Positions 18,213 to 26,905 of a stretch of DNA of 56,113 nucleotides are shown here, piece after piece (positions within the stretch are counted from its first letter, which is position 1; each line of letters begins with the position of its first letter). The translations under genes were made by a program, and so were the position numbers. The notes beneath the pieces are model-generated. The model saw only the letters and a list, made by a program, of their open reading frames with translations, was not told the DNA's origin and did no database searches. The DNA comes from Candidatus Flavonifractor merdavium (lineage in GTDB: Bacteria > Bacillota > Clostridia > Oscillospirales > Oscillospiraceae), in assembly GCA_019119335.1 (NCBI GenBank), contig DWXF01000055.1:1-56113 (forward strand), written 5' to 3'.

Positions 18213-18913
18213 AGATCCTTGCCCTGGAGTCCTCTGCCACCGCTTGCTCAGTAGCTCTGTGTGAGGATGAGAAGCTGATTGCTCACTCCTATCAGAACAA
18301 CGGTCTCACTCACTCGGTCACCCTGATGCCCATGACCGTCAATCTGCTCTCCGGGTGCGGGATCAGCCTGGATGAGGTGGAGCTCATTGCCGTGGCCGCC
18401 GGACCCGGCTCCTTTACCGGCCTGCGCATCGGCGTGGCCGCCGCCAAGGGGCTGGCCTGGCCCAGCGGCAAGCGCTGCGCCGCCTGCTCCACCCTGGAGT
18501 CCATGGCCTGGAACCTGGCCCACACTGGCGGCGAGATCTGCGCCGTAATGGACGCCCGGCGGCATCAGGTCTATAACGCCCGCTTTGCCAGCGACGGCGC
18601 CGCCCTCACCCGGCTGACTCCGGACCGGGCCATTTCCCTGGAGGAGCTGGCGGACGAATTAAAAAAGAGCGGAAATCCGCAAATACTGGTTGGAGACGGC
18701 GCGGTTTTATGCTATACTACCCTCAAGGAACTGGGGCTGGATGTCCGGCTGGCACCTCCCCACCTCCAATTCCAGAGCGCGTGGGGCGTGGCCCGATGCG
18801 CCCTGGAGCTGGCCCGGCGGGGAGAGTTGACCGACGCATCGGGTCTGACGCCCAACTATCACCGGCTTTCCCAGGCTGAACGGGAGCGGCTGGTGAAAGA
18901 ACAAGAAAAATGA
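18209..18913 (+). CDS. tsaB: tRNA threonylcarbamoyladenosine biosynthesis protein TsaB
   Basis: A 234-residue ASKHA-fold protein that binds TsaD as an inactive paralogue and is needed for t6A formation. Typical features are the N-terminal [16 protein letters not shown] and [23 protein letters not shown]. The start ATGA overlaps the tsaE stop, which supports a tsaE-tsaB operon. In some Firmicutes a RimI acetyltransferase follows tsaB; here upp follows instead. Length is normal. Confidence 0.95.
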   Translation: MKILALESSATACSVALCEDEKLIAHSYQNNGLTHSVTLMPMTVNLLSGCGISLDEVELIAVAAGPGSFTGLRIGVAAAKGLAWPSGKRCAACSTLESMAWNLAHTGGEICAVMDARRHQVYNARFASDGAALTRLTPDRAISLEELADELKKSGNPQILVGDGAVLCYTTLKELGLDVRLAPPHLQFQSAWGVARCALELARRGELTDASGLTPNYHRLSQAERERLVKEQEK

Positions 18914-18927
18914 AGGGGAATCGTGTC

Positions 18928-19563
18928 ATGGATATGGAAAAAGTACACATTCTGGATCATCCGCTGCTGCAGCACAAGCTGACTATCCTCCGGGATGAGA
19001 ACACCGGAGTCAAGGATTTCCGGCAGGTGGTCTCTGAGATCGCCACCCTCATGTGCTATGAGTCCACCCGGGACCTGCCCACCGAGGATGTGGAGATCAA
19101 GACGCCCATCTGCACCGGTAAATTCAAGAGCATTGCCGGCAAGAAGCTGGCCATCGTACCCGTGCTCCGGGCCGGCCTGGGCATGGTGGACGGTATCTTG
19201 ACCCTGATCCCCTCCGCCAAGGTGGGGCATATCGGCCTGTATCGGGATCCCGACACCCTGGAGCCGGTTGAGTACTACTGCAAGATGCCCAACGACATCG
19301 CCGAGCGTGAGGTCATTATCCTGGATCCCATGCTGGCCACCGGCGGCTCCGCCTCCGCCGCCATCCAGTTCATCAAGAACTATGAGGTCAAGCACATCAA
19401 GCTGATGAACATTATCGCCGCCCCCGAGGGCATTGAGCGGGTCCATCACGACCACCCCGATGTGGATATCTACTGCGCCGCACTGGACGAAAAGCTCAAC
19501 GAACACGGCTATATTGTTCCCGGTCTGGGTGACGCCGGCGACCGGATCTTCGGCACCAAGTAA
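18928..19563 (+). CDS. upp: Uracil phosphoribosyltransferase
   Basis: A 211-residue pyrimidine salvage enzyme that joins uracil and PRPP to give UMP. The PRPP-binding loop [14 protein letters not shown] is at about residue 132-145, and the uracil-binding C-terminus [17 protein letters not shown] is complete. I chose ATG 18928 because AAGGGGA lies about nine bases before it; the in-frame ATG at 18910 overlaps the tsaB stop and has no site of its own. A terminator at 19581-19622 ends the unit. Confidence 0.96.
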   Translation: MDMEKVHILDHPLLQHKLTILRDENTGVKDFRQVVSEIATLMCYESTRDLPTEDVEIKTPICTGKFKSIAGKKLAIVPVLRAGLGMVDGILTLIPSAKVGHIGLYRDPDTLEPVEYYCKMPNDIAEREVIILDPMLATGGSASAAIQFIKNYEVKHIKLMNIIAAPEGIERVHHDHPDVDIYCAALDEKLNEHGYIVPGLGDAGDRIFGTK

Positions 19564-19580
19564 ATCAGCTGCCTTTAAAC

Positions 19581-19622
19581 AACGAGGGCGGGTTTTCCTC
19601 CGGGAAGCCCGTCCTCGTTTTG
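19581..19622 (+). terminator. Terminator after upp
   Basis: AACGAGGGCGGG (19581-19592) pairs with CCCGTCCTCGTT (19608-19619) with one G-U pair, followed by TTG. The T run is short. Confidence 0.75.
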
Positions 19623-19709
19623 TATGGAATTTATGTTTAAACGACAGGCTGAATATGTTACAATTTATGATGACATCAATCCTTTGATATCCTGGAAAGG
19701 AAGAAAGAG

Positions 19710-20156
19710 ATGACCAAAATACTTTTCGTGTGCCATGGAAACATCTGCCGCAGCCCCATGGCGGAGTTTGTGATGAAGGACCTGGTAAAAAAATCCGGCC
19801 GCCAGGCGGAATTTGAGATCGCGTCCGCTGCTACCAGCTCCGAGGAAATCGGAAATCCGGTTTATCCCCCCGCCCGGCGCAAGCTGGCTCAGCATGGAAT
19901 CGACTGTTCCGGAAAAACCGCCCGGCAGCTTACCAAAGCGGACTATACCCACTGGGACCTGATCATCGGCATGGACCACGCCAATCTGCGCAACATGCAC
20001 CGTATATTTTCCCAGGACCGGGACCAGAAGCTCCATCTGCTGCTGGATTACACTGCCCGGCCGGGCGAGGTGGCCGACCCGTGGTACACCGGCGATTTTG
20101 AAACCACTTGGCTGGACGTGCTGGAGGGCTGCCAGGGCCTTCTGGCCACCTTATAA
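19710..20156 (+). CDS. Low-molecular-weight protein tyrosine phosphatase
   Basis: A 148-residue phosphatase with the catalytic P-loop VCHGNICRSPMAEF at the N-terminus (nucleophile C8, R14) and the general-acid Asp in the late motif VADPWYTGDF. It removes phosphate from phosphotyrosine; in other bacteria these enzymes act on capsule tyrosine kinases or stress proteins. No kinase or capsule gene is nearby, so the substrate is not indicated. AAAGGAAGAAAG precedes the start, with a weak TACAAT -10 at 19659-19664. Arsenate reductase is the main alternative, but the DPW motif and context favour a phosphatase. Confidence 0.9.
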   Translation: MTKILFVCHGNICRSPMAEFVMKDLVKKSGRQAEFEIASAATSSEEIGNPVYPPARRKLAQHGIDCSGKTARQLTKADYTHWDLIIGMDHANLRNMHRIFSQDRDQKLHLLLDYTARPGEVADPWYTGDFETTWLDVLEGCQGLLATL

Positions 20157-20161
20157 ACAGC

Positions 20162-20200
20162 AAAAGACGGCCCCATCCGTGGAGGATGGGGCCGTCTTTT
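20162..20200. terminator. Bidirectional terminator
   Basis: AAAAGACGGCCCCATCC (20162-20178) pairs perfectly with its complement at 20184-20200, with a five-base loop and T runs on both strands. It separates the phosphatase gene from galM. Confidence 0.93.
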
Positions 20201-20207
20201 CCTCTCT

Positions 20208-21245
20208 CTACACCGCTGTCACCCGATAAGCGGTGGTATGGTGATAGCTCTCCCCGGCGGAAAGCACTGCGGAGGGGAAATTGGGGTGATGTACGGCATC
20301 CGGCCAGGCCTGGGTTTCCAGACAGAAAGCCGACCGGGGACCGTAAGAGGCTCCGTCCTGCCCGGGGGTGCCGTCCAGATAATTGGCGGTGTACAGCTGA
20401 AGACCGGGCTGGGTGGTAAAGCACTCCAGGCACAGCCCCCCGCCGGTAACCCGGGCAGCCAGCCGCATGGGAGAGCGGGGCTGACGGCAAAGCACAAAAT
20501 TGTGGTCATATCCGTTGCCCAGGGTCAGCTGAGGATGCTCCATCGCCAAACCCCGGAGAAATTCCACCGGCTGGCGCAGATCAAAGGGAGTGCCCTCCAC
20601 CGGGAGGAGCGTTCCAGTGGGCGTGCTGTTCTCATCCGTCTCCGTAATGGCATCCGCCCACACCTGGATGCGCTGCCCCTCCAGGGAGCCCCAGGCGTGA
20701 CCCAGCAGATTGAAGTAGCTGTGGTTGGTCAGATTACACAGGGTATCGGCATCGCTCTTGGCCTGATAATCCACCGTAAGTACCCCGTCGGCAGTGAGGG
20801 TATAGGTCACCCGCACGTCCAGCTTGCCGGGAAAGCCCTCTTCCCCATCCGGGCTCACATGGGTAAGCACCAACGCGCCGTTTTCCTCCCGGGCCTCCCA
20901 CACCGCTTCGTTGAAGCCGCGGATGCCTCCATGGAGGCAGTTTGGCCCATTGTTGGCCGCCAGCTCATAGCGCTTGCCGTTCAGCTCAAAGCATGCCCCG
21001 CCGATCCGGTTGGCCACCCGTCCCACCAGCGCGCCCAGATACTTGTCCTGAGCCTCGTACTGTGCCAGGGTCTCGCACCCCAGCACGATGTCCCGGGTCT
21101 CCTCCCCGGCGGGAACGGTAAACGAACGAAGAATACCGCCGTAAGTCAGCACCTGGGCGGCGTACCGCCCAGCCTGGAGGGTCCACAGTCCCACCTCCCG
21201 CCGGTCGGCGGTCATCCCAAAGGGCTTCCAGATCAGTTCCGCCAT
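20208..21245 (-). CDS. galM: Aldose 1-epimerase (galactose mutarotase)
   Basis: A 345-residue mutarotase that interconverts alpha- and beta-galactose so that galactokinase can use it. The motifs NRIGGACFELNGKRYELAANNGPNCLHGG, LTNHSYFNLLGH (catalytic His) and GLQLYTANYL are visible. The catalytic Glu is in the C-terminal FCLETQAWPDAVHH. It is the last gene of a four-gene minus-strand unit galK-galE-galT-galM and begins four bases after galT ends. Length is standard. Confidence 0.95.
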   Translation of the reverse strand: MAELIWKPFGMTADRREVGLWTLQAGRYAAQVLTYGGILRSFTVPAGEETRDIVLGCETLAQYEAQDKYLGALVGRVANRIGGACFELNGKRYELAANNGPNCLHGGIRGFNEAVWEAREENGALVLTHVSPDGEEGFPGKLDVRVTYTLTADGVLTVDYQAKSDADTLCNLTNHSYFNLLGHAWGSLEGQRIQVWADAITETDENSTPTGTLLPVEGTPFDLRQPVEFLRGLAMEHPQLTLGNGYDHNFVLCRQPRSPMRLAARVTGGGLCLECFTTQPGLQLYTANYLDGTPGQDGASYGPRSAFCLETQAWPDAVHHPNFPSAVLSAGESYHHTTAYRVTAV

Positions 21246-21248
21246 ATC

Positions 21249-22748
21249 TCACACCTGCCTCAAAAACCGGAGGAAGGCCTCCTGTCCAGCCGGCGTGCGG
21301 GCATACACGCCGGCATGCTCCAGCACCTTGGCAAAGACCAGCCCGGTCTCCTGATATACGATATCCAGGGCATTGTCCGCCGTCAGGCTGTATTTGCCCT
21401 TAAAACCCTCCGCCCAATCGGCGTGGGCCTCTGTCAGGGGATCCTCTCTCAGGTCCTCTCCCCTGACCAGCTTGTCCGCTACCGCGGCCAGCTCTGTTTT
21501 CAACCGGGCGGGCAGCACTGCCAGACCCATCACCTCGATCAGGCCGATGTTTTCCTTCTTGATGTGATGGAGCTCCGCATGGGGGTGGTACAGTCCCAGA
21601 GGATGCTCCGGCGTCGTCAGGTTGTTGCGGAGCACCAGGTCCAGCTCATAATCTGTTCCCCGCCGCCGGGCGATGGGGGTAATGGTGTTGTGGGGCTCCC
21701 CATCGGTCTCGGCCAGAACCATGGCGCTCTCGTCAGTATAGCCCCGCCAGTTCAGCAGGAGCCGGTCGGCCAGGTCCACCAGCCGCTCCGGGTCGGCACA
21801 GGTCAGCCGCACCACCGACATGGGCCATTTCACAATCCCGGCCTTCACGTCCGCATAACCGGGGAAGGTAAACTCAGTCTCCACCGGGGCCTTTTCCATG
21901 GCAAAGGTATACCGGCCGCCCTGGAAGTGGTCGTGGGCCAGAATAGATCCGCCTACGATGGGCAGATCGGCGTTGGAGCCCACGAAGTAGTGGGGGAACT
22001 GGCCCACGAAGTCCAGCAGTTTGCCAAAGCAGGCCCGGTCGATTTTCATGGGTGTGTGAACCTTGTTGAAACAGATGCAGTGCTCGTTATAGTACACATA
22101 GGGAGAGTACTGCAAAAACCAGGGAGAGCCGTTGATGGAAATGGGGACAACCCGGTGGTTCTGTCTGGCGGGGTGGTTCACCCGGCCGGCATACCCCTCG
22201 TTCTCCGCGCACAGCAGACACCGGGGATAGGCGGAGGCGGGCAGATTCCGGGCCGCCGCAATGGCCTTGGGGTCCTTCTCCGGCTTGGACAGGTTGATGG
22301 TGATGTCCAATTCGCCATACTCGGTGGGAGCCTTCCACTGCACATCTTTGGCAATCCGGTCCCGGCGGATATAGTTGGTATCCTGGCTGAAGGTATAGTA
22401 CCAATCGGTGGCCTTTTGCGGAGCCTCCCGGTACAGGGCCTGGAATTTCTCAATCACCTGGGCGGGCCGGGGGGTAAGCGCCCCCATCAGCTTGGTATCC
22501 AGCAGATCCCGATAGGTGATGGTGTTCTCGGCCAGCACCCCCCGCTCCGCCGCGTCGTCCAGCAGGGCATCCAGTATCTCAGGCAGCTCCCCCTCCTCTG
22601 CGGCGGGGAGCGTCTCGGGCATGGCGCAGCCGTCCAGCTCCAGGGCCTCCAGCAGAACATTGACCCCCCAAATCGCCTCCGACGGCTGGAGCAGCGCCTT
22701 ATCCAGGGCATAGGACACCAGCTTGGCAATGGCTAGGTCACGCTCCAT
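21249..22748 (-). CDS. galT: UTP/UDP-glucose-hexose-1-phosphate uridylyltransferase, Firmicutes type
   Basis: A 499-residue enzyme that swaps galactose-1-phosphate and UDP-glucose to give UDP-galactose and glucose-1-phosphate. It belongs to the long Firmicutes GalT class (about 500 residues), which differs from the E. coli 350-residue form. Recognisable parts are YCLLCAENEGYAGRVNHPARQNHR-like sequence, WFLQYSPYVYYNEH and GGSILAHDHFQGGRY, the last holding the HxH active-site His. It starts two bases after galE stops. The unit galK-galE-galT-galM is complete for the Leloir pathway. Confidence 0.96.
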   Translation of the reverse strand: MERDLAIAKLVSYALDKALLQPSEAIWGVNVLLEALELDGCAMPETLPAAEEGELPEILDALLDDAAERGVLAENTITYRDLLDTKLMGALTPRPAQVIEKFQALYREAPQKATDWYYTFSQDTNYIRRDRIAKDVQWKAPTEYGELDITINLSKPEKDPKAIAAARNLPASAYPRCLLCAENEGYAGRVNHPARQNHRVVPISINGSPWFLQYSPYVYYNEHCICFNKVHTPMKIDRACFGKLLDFVGQFPHYFVGSNADLPIVGGSILAHDHFQGGRYTFAMEKAPVETEFTFPGYADVKAGIVKWPMSVVRLTCADPERLVDLADRLLLNWRGYTDESAMVLAETDGEPHNTITPIARRRGTDYELDLVLRNNLTTPEHPLGLYHPHAELHHIKKENIGLIEVMGLAVLPARLKTELAAVADKLVRGEDLREDPLTEAHADWAEGFKGKYSLTADNALDIVYQETGLVFAKVLEHAGVYARTPAGQEAFLRFLRQV

Positions 22749-22750
22749 GC

Positions 22751-23743
22751 TCAGCCCTCCTCAAAGCCGTTGGGATGGCTTTTGTGCCAGGCCCAGGCGG
22801 AGGCCACGATGGTATTCAGGTCGTTGTACTGCGGCTTCCAGCCCAACACCTTCACCGCCTTCTCCGAGGAGGCGATCAGCTGGGCCGGATCTCCCGCCCG
22901 GCGGGGGGCCATATGGGCGGGAATGGGATGTCCGGTCACGGACCGAGCCACGTCAATGACCTCCTTCACCGTGAAGCCCACCCCGTTGCCCAGGTTGAAC
23001 ACATCGTTGTCCCCGCCCTTCAGCAGGTAATCCAGCGCCAGAATATGGGCCTGGGCCAGATCGGTGACGTGGATATAATCCCGGATACAGGTGCCGTCCT
23101 TGGTGGGGTAGTCCTCACCAAACACGCTCACCGCCTCCCGCTGGCCCAGAGGCACCTGGAGGATAATGGGAATCAGGTGGGTCTCAGGATCGTGGGCCTC
23201 GCCGATCTGGCCGGAGGCGTGGGCGCCGCAGGCGTTAAAATAGCGCAGAGCCACATATTTCAGGCCATGAGCCTGGGACACCCAGCCCATCATGTGTTCC
23301 ATAGCCAGCTTGGTCTGGCCGTAGCAGTTGGTGGGTACCGTGCGGTCATCCTCCAGAATGGGTACCCGTTCAGGCTCGCCGTAGGTGGCGGCCGTAGAGG
23401 AAAAGACAATCTTGTTCACTCCATGGGCCACCATGGACTGGAGGAGCACCATGGTACCATAAAGGTTATTGTCATAATACTTCAGTGGATCGGACATGGA
23501 CTCCCCCACCTGGGAGGAGGCAGCAAAGTGGATGACGCCCTCGATCTGCTCCGCCTGGAACAGGGTATCCAGTGCGCCCCGGTCCCGGATATCCAGCTGA
23601 TAGAACTTCGCCTTGGGGTGGACGGCGGCCCGGAAGCCAGTCTGCAGATTGTCTGCCACCACAACCTCCCGGCCCGCGTCGATCAGTTCGTACACTGTAT
23701 GAGAGCCGATATAGCCGGCTCCACCCAATACCAGAATCGCCAT
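22751..23743 (-). CDS. galE: UDP-glucose 4-epimerase
   Basis: A 330-residue NAD-dependent epimerase of the extended short-chain dehydrogenase family. It has the Rossmann motif GGAGYIGSHT at the N-terminus, FSSTAATYG, and the catalytic YxxxK in NCYGQTKLAMEHMM. It interconverts UDP-galactose and UDP-glucose, closing the Leloir cycle and also supplying UDP-galactose for surface glycans. It lies 37 bases after galK and two bases before galT, in the same unit. Confidence 0.97.
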   Translation of the reverse strand: MAILVLGGAGYIGSHTVYELIDAGREVVVADNLQTGFRAAVHPKAKFYQLDIRDRGALDTLFQAEQIEGVIHFAASSQVGESMSDPLKYYDNNLYGTMVLLQSMVAHGVNKIVFSSTAATYGEPERVPILEDDRTVPTNCYGQTKLAMEHMMGWVSQAHGLKYVALRYFNACGAHASGQIGEAHDPETHLIPIILQVPLGQREAVSVFGEDYPTKDGTCIRDYIHVTDLAQAHILALDYLLKGGDNDVFNLGNGVGFTVKEVIDVARSVTGHPIPAHMAPRRAGDPAQLIASSEKAVKVLGWKPQYNDLNTIVASAWAWHKSHPNGFEEG

Positions 23744-23780
23744 TGTTCAGATGCGCTCCTTTCCATCACACAATCAAATT

Positions 23781-25067
23781 TTAACCCCAGAGGACCGTTC
23801 CGCCTACCGGGCGGATGGACAGCACGTGGCAGCTGCCCGCCCCCAGAGTCTGTTCCACACGCTCCCGGAACCGGGCCAGGCGGTCCAGGGGCACGAAGGC
23901 CTGAATGGTACCGGCAAAACCGCCGCCGTGGACCCGGCAGGCGCCCTTACCCTCCAGCGCCCGTTCCGCCACAGCCAGAGCCACCGCCATGGCCTGCTCC
24001 CGCACCGCGCCGGCGGGCGTGATGTCCTGCAGCAGCTCCCAGGAAGAGCGGCCGGACTCGTTTACCAACGACAGGAAGGTATCAAAGTCCCCCCTGTCCA
24101 GGGCGTCGGCCTGGCCCTCCACCCGCCTGTCGTCGGCAAAGAAGTGCAGGGCCCGGAGCACAGCCCGGTCCCCCACCGCCTTCCGCAGCTGGGGCATGGC
24201 CTCCATCACCTGGCTCTCCTCCACCTCACGCAGCACCTTTTTCCCAAAATAGGCTGCTACCGCCCCCATCTCCTGGGGCACTGCGGCATACTCGGCCGTC
24301 AGGTCGGCGTGGCTGGCGCCGGAATCAATGATGCACAGGGCATAACCCTCTTTATTCAGGTCCACCGCCATGCGCCGCACCACCGGGGCGGTGGGGTCGG
24401 CAAAGTCGATAGCCACCGCGCCCCCTACCGAGGAGGCGGTCTGATCCATCAGCCCGCTGGGCTTTCCAAAATACACATTCTCCGCCCGCTGGCCCATCTG
24501 GGCGATGGTCACCGGGTCCAGCTCATCCCGGCAGAACAGGTGGTTTTCCACCACGCCCAGCAGCACTTCGCAGGCCGCAGAGGAGGACAGACCGGAGCCG
24601 GGCAGCACTTCAGAGGTGGCAAACACATCAAAGCCCGCCACCGGATAGCCCTTCTCCGCTGCCTGGGCCGCCATGCCCCGCACCAGAGCCGCGGTGCTCT
24701 CCCGTTCCTCTTCTCTGGGTTCCAGGGTATCCAGCGACACCTCCACCATGGGCCAGCCCTGGGACTGGAAGCGGATGGTGTTGGTACCGTTGGGCGCGGC
24801 GCAGGCCAAAAAGTCCAGATTGACCGCCGCCGCCAGCACCCGGCCGTGCTGGTGATCGGTGTGGTTGCCGCAGATCTCCGTGCGGCCGGGGGCGGAGCAC
24901 AGGGTGACAGGTGTATCCTCTCCCGCTCCAAAGCTATGCTGGAATCCGTCCAGCAATTCCGCTACCCGCCGCCGGGCCGCGGTCAGATCGCCGCACATCA
25001 GACCGGTCAGCGCTCCGTCCAGCGCCCCATCCACCACTGCGCTCCGCACAGCGCCTAATTTTTCCAT
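23781..25067 (-). CDS. galK: Galactokinase
   Basis: A 428-residue GHMP-family kinase that phosphorylates galactose at C1. It shows the galactokinase signature SAPGRTEICGNHTDHQHG near residue 58, the ATP loop LPGSGLSSSAACEV near 209, and the C-terminal GACRVHGGGFAGTIQAFVP motif. It is the first gene of the gal unit and is preceded by a promoter (25127-25155) with a palindrome in its spacer. The start follows a GGGGAG site. The protein is slightly longer than E. coli GalK at the N-terminus, as in other Clostridia. Confidence 0.96.
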   Translation of the reverse strand: MEKLGAVRSAVVDGALDGALTGLMCGDLTAARRRVAELLDGFQHSFGAGEDTPVTLCSAPGRTEICGNHTDHQHGRVLAAAVNLDFLACAAPNGTNTIRFQSQGWPMVEVSLDTLEPREEERESTAALVRGMAAQAAEKGYPVAGFDVFATSEVLPGSGLSSSAACEVLLGVVENHLFCRDELDPVTIAQMGQRAENVYFGKPSGLMDQTASSVGGAVAIDFADPTAPVVRRMAVDLNKEGYALCIIDSGASHADLTAEYAAVPQEMGAVAAYFGKKVLREVEESQVMEAMPQLRKAVGDRAVLRALHFFADDRRVEGQADALDRGDFDTFLSLVNESGRSSWELLQDITPAGAVREQAMAVALAVAERALEGKGACRVHGGGFAGTIQAFVPLDRLARFRERVEQTLGAGSCHVLSIRPVGGTVLWG

Positions 25068-25126
25068 TGCGCAATTCTCCCCTTTTCTCCATAGGCGGCC
25101 TCAGCCGCCCGGAATTTCCATGCTTT

Positions 25127-25155
25127 ATCATAGCATAATCCCTATGCTATTCCAA
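25127..25155 (-). promoter_or_regulatory. galK promoter with operator-like palindrome in the spacer
   Basis: On the minus strand TTGGAA (25155-25150) and TATGAT (25132-25127) have a 17-base spacer. TAGCATA (25131-25137) and TATGCTA (25143-25149) form a perfect seven-base inverted repeat that fills the spacer. A GGCGGC/GCCGCC hairpin (25095-25110) lies in the leader. A protein bound there would block the promoter. Confidence 0.6.
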
Positions 25156-25159
25156 CTGT

Positions 25160-25216
25160 AAATAAAGCCGCTGCAAAGCTGGCGGGTTATCCGCGTTTGC
25201 CTTGCAGCGGCTTTCC
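25160..25216 (-). terminator. Terminator after mglC
   Basis: AAAGCCGCTGCAA (25164-25176) pairs with TTGCAGCGGCTTT (25202-25214), followed on the minus strand by TTTATTT. The loop is long and the T tract imperfect, but the 13-base-pair stem is exact. Confidence 0.7.
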
Positions 25217-25234
25217 GCTTCTTGAAAGAAAGGC

Positions 25235-26890
25235 TTACTTCTTCTGCACGTATTTCAGGCAGTCCAGCATTACGGCAACCAGAATGATGATGCCGGAGAA
25301 CACGAACTGCAGGTTGGTGTCGATACCCAGAGTGGTCAGGGAGTAGGTCAGAGCGGTGAAGATGAACACGCCCACCACAACGCCGGAGATCTTGCCGATA
25401 CCGCCGGTGAAGGAGATGCCGCCCACCACGCAGGCCGCGATGGCGTCCATCTCCCAGCCCTGGCCGTAAGCGGCGGAGCCGGAACCGAACATACGCAGGC
25501 ACTCCAGCCAGGAGCCGAAGCCATACAGGATACCGGCCATGACAAAGGCGCCTACCGTGACCCAGAACACCGAGATGCCGGAGACGGAGGCCGCTTCGGG
25601 GTTGCCGCCCACGGCGTACAGGTTCTTACCAAAGGTGGTCTTGTTCCAGATGAACCACACCACGATGACCGCCGCCACCGCCCACAGGATGATGGTGGGG
25701 AAGTTGTTGATACGGGGGATGATCATGCTGGGAATGGTGGAGTCAATGGCGCCGAAGGAGACGCCCTTGGTGGAGTAGGTCACCAAACCAAAGATCACCA
25801 GCATGTTGGCCATGGTGGAGATGAAGGGGTGCATCTTAAACTTTGCCGTGAAGAAGCCGGCGATGGTGGTGAAAATGGTGCACAGCACGATACACACCAC
25901 CAGAGCCAGGAACACCCGGCCGATGACCGGCACACCGGTGAAGTCAAAGATATGGCCGAACACAGAGCCGGTATTGATGCCCTGGTGCATGATAATGGTG
26001 GCCGCCGTCATGCCCATGCCCACCATACGGCCGATGGACAGGTCGGTGCCGGCCAGCAGGATCAGGCCCGCCACGCCCAGAGCCAGGAACATTCTGGGGG
26101 AGGCCTGCTGCAGGATGTTCAGCACGTTGTTCACCGTCAGCAGCGGCATGTTCTTCACAATGGGGGTAATGATGCACAGGGCGATAAAGATGATGACAAT
26201 GGCAATATACAGGCCGTTTTTCAGCAGGAAATCCCGGCGATTAAAGGTGTACTTGTAGTTCTCCCACTTCTGCGCCATGGACTCGTTGAAGGTGAACTTG
26301 GACATACGCAGCAGGTCGATGAGGTGATACTTGTGGTCAAAGGCGGCGTGCTGCCGGTCCTTTACCTCCTGCAAATCCTTGGCCCGCTTCATCTTGGCGT
26401 CAAACAACCGGTTCTTGTGGACGTACTTCTCGTCCTTGATCTCATGCGGATCGCTCAGCTTGGTCACCGTCTCCTGGTGCTCCTTGTTGAGCCGCTCCAC
26501 CGACGTGCGGTAGTTCTGCTCGGCCAGGACCTTTTCTTCCCGGCAGCTGGCCGCCACCGCCTGATAGTAGTCCGTATCATAGTGCGCCTTCAGGTAGCTC
26601 TCGGCGTCGGCAATCAGCTTGGAGACCTGCTCCTTGTTCTGGGCCTCCACCGCCTTGGCCTTGTCCAGCTCGCTTCTGAGCTGGGCAATCCGCTTTTCCT
26701 TCTCCTGCTGGGTGTAGATCCGGTCCCGCTTCAGGCCGTCAATGGTGTTCTGAATCTCGATGACCTTGTCGGTGCCGTCCTCGCGCAGCTCGTTGATCTT
26801 GGCCTGGATGCCGCCGACATATTCGTCGATGGGCTGGAGAAGCTTTGCTTCCTGCTCAGCCGTAAGAATTTTCGTGTTTTCTGATACCAT
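25235..26890 (-). CDS. mglC: Galactose ABC transporter permease with long coiled-coil N-terminus
   Basis: A 551-residue permease of the ribose/galactose class. The membrane part starts near residue 224 (LLKNGLYIAIVIIFIALCII) and shows MglC-type sequence such as LILLAGTDLSIGRMVGMG and GWEMDAIAACVVGGISFTGGIGKISG. It would form the channel of the mglBAC importer. Residues 1 to about 220 are an added soluble region rich in Glu, Lys and Gln with heptad-like runs (KEKRIAQLRSELDKAKAVEAQNK), predicted to be a coiled coil in the cytoplasm. Typical MglC proteins are about 336 residues and lack it. The gene lies 15 bases after mglA and is the last of its unit. Confidence 0.92.
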   Translation of the reverse strand: MVSENTKILTAEQEAKLLQPIDEYVGGIQAKINELREDGTDKVIEIQNTIDGLKRDRIYTQQEKEKRIAQLRSELDKAKAVEAQNKEQVSKLIADAESYLKAHYDTDYYQAVAASCREEKVLAEQNYRTSVERLNKEHQETVTKLSDPHEIKDEKYVHKNRLFDAKMKRAKDLQEVKDRQHAAFDHKYHLIDLLRMSKFTFNESMAQKWENYKYTFNRRDFLLKNGLYIAIVIIFIALCIITPIVKNMPLLTVNNVLNILQQASPRMFLALGVAGLILLAGTDLSIGRMVGMGMTAATIIMHQGINTGSVFGHIFDFTGVPVIGRVFLALVVCIVLCTIFTTIAGFFTAKFKMHPFISTMANMLVIFGLVTYSTKGVSFGAIDSTIPSMIIPRINNFPTIILWAVAAVIVVWFIWNKTTFGKNLYAVGGNPEAASVSGISVFWVTVGAFVMAGILYGFGSWLECLRMFGSGSAAYGQGWEMDAIAACVVGGISFTGGIGKISGVVVGVFIFTALTYSLTTLGIDTNLQFVFSGIIILVAVMLDCLKYVQKK

Positions 26891-26905
26891 AAGCCTTTTC
26901 TCCTA

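Noticed and set aside
19710-20156. Arsenate reductase as an alternative for the small phosphatase
   Set aside because: The P-loop with the late DPW motif fits the tyrosine phosphatase, and no ars genes are near.
20238-22736. An 832-residue plus-strand reading frame across galM and galT
   Set aside because: It is an antisense shadow of the gal operon.
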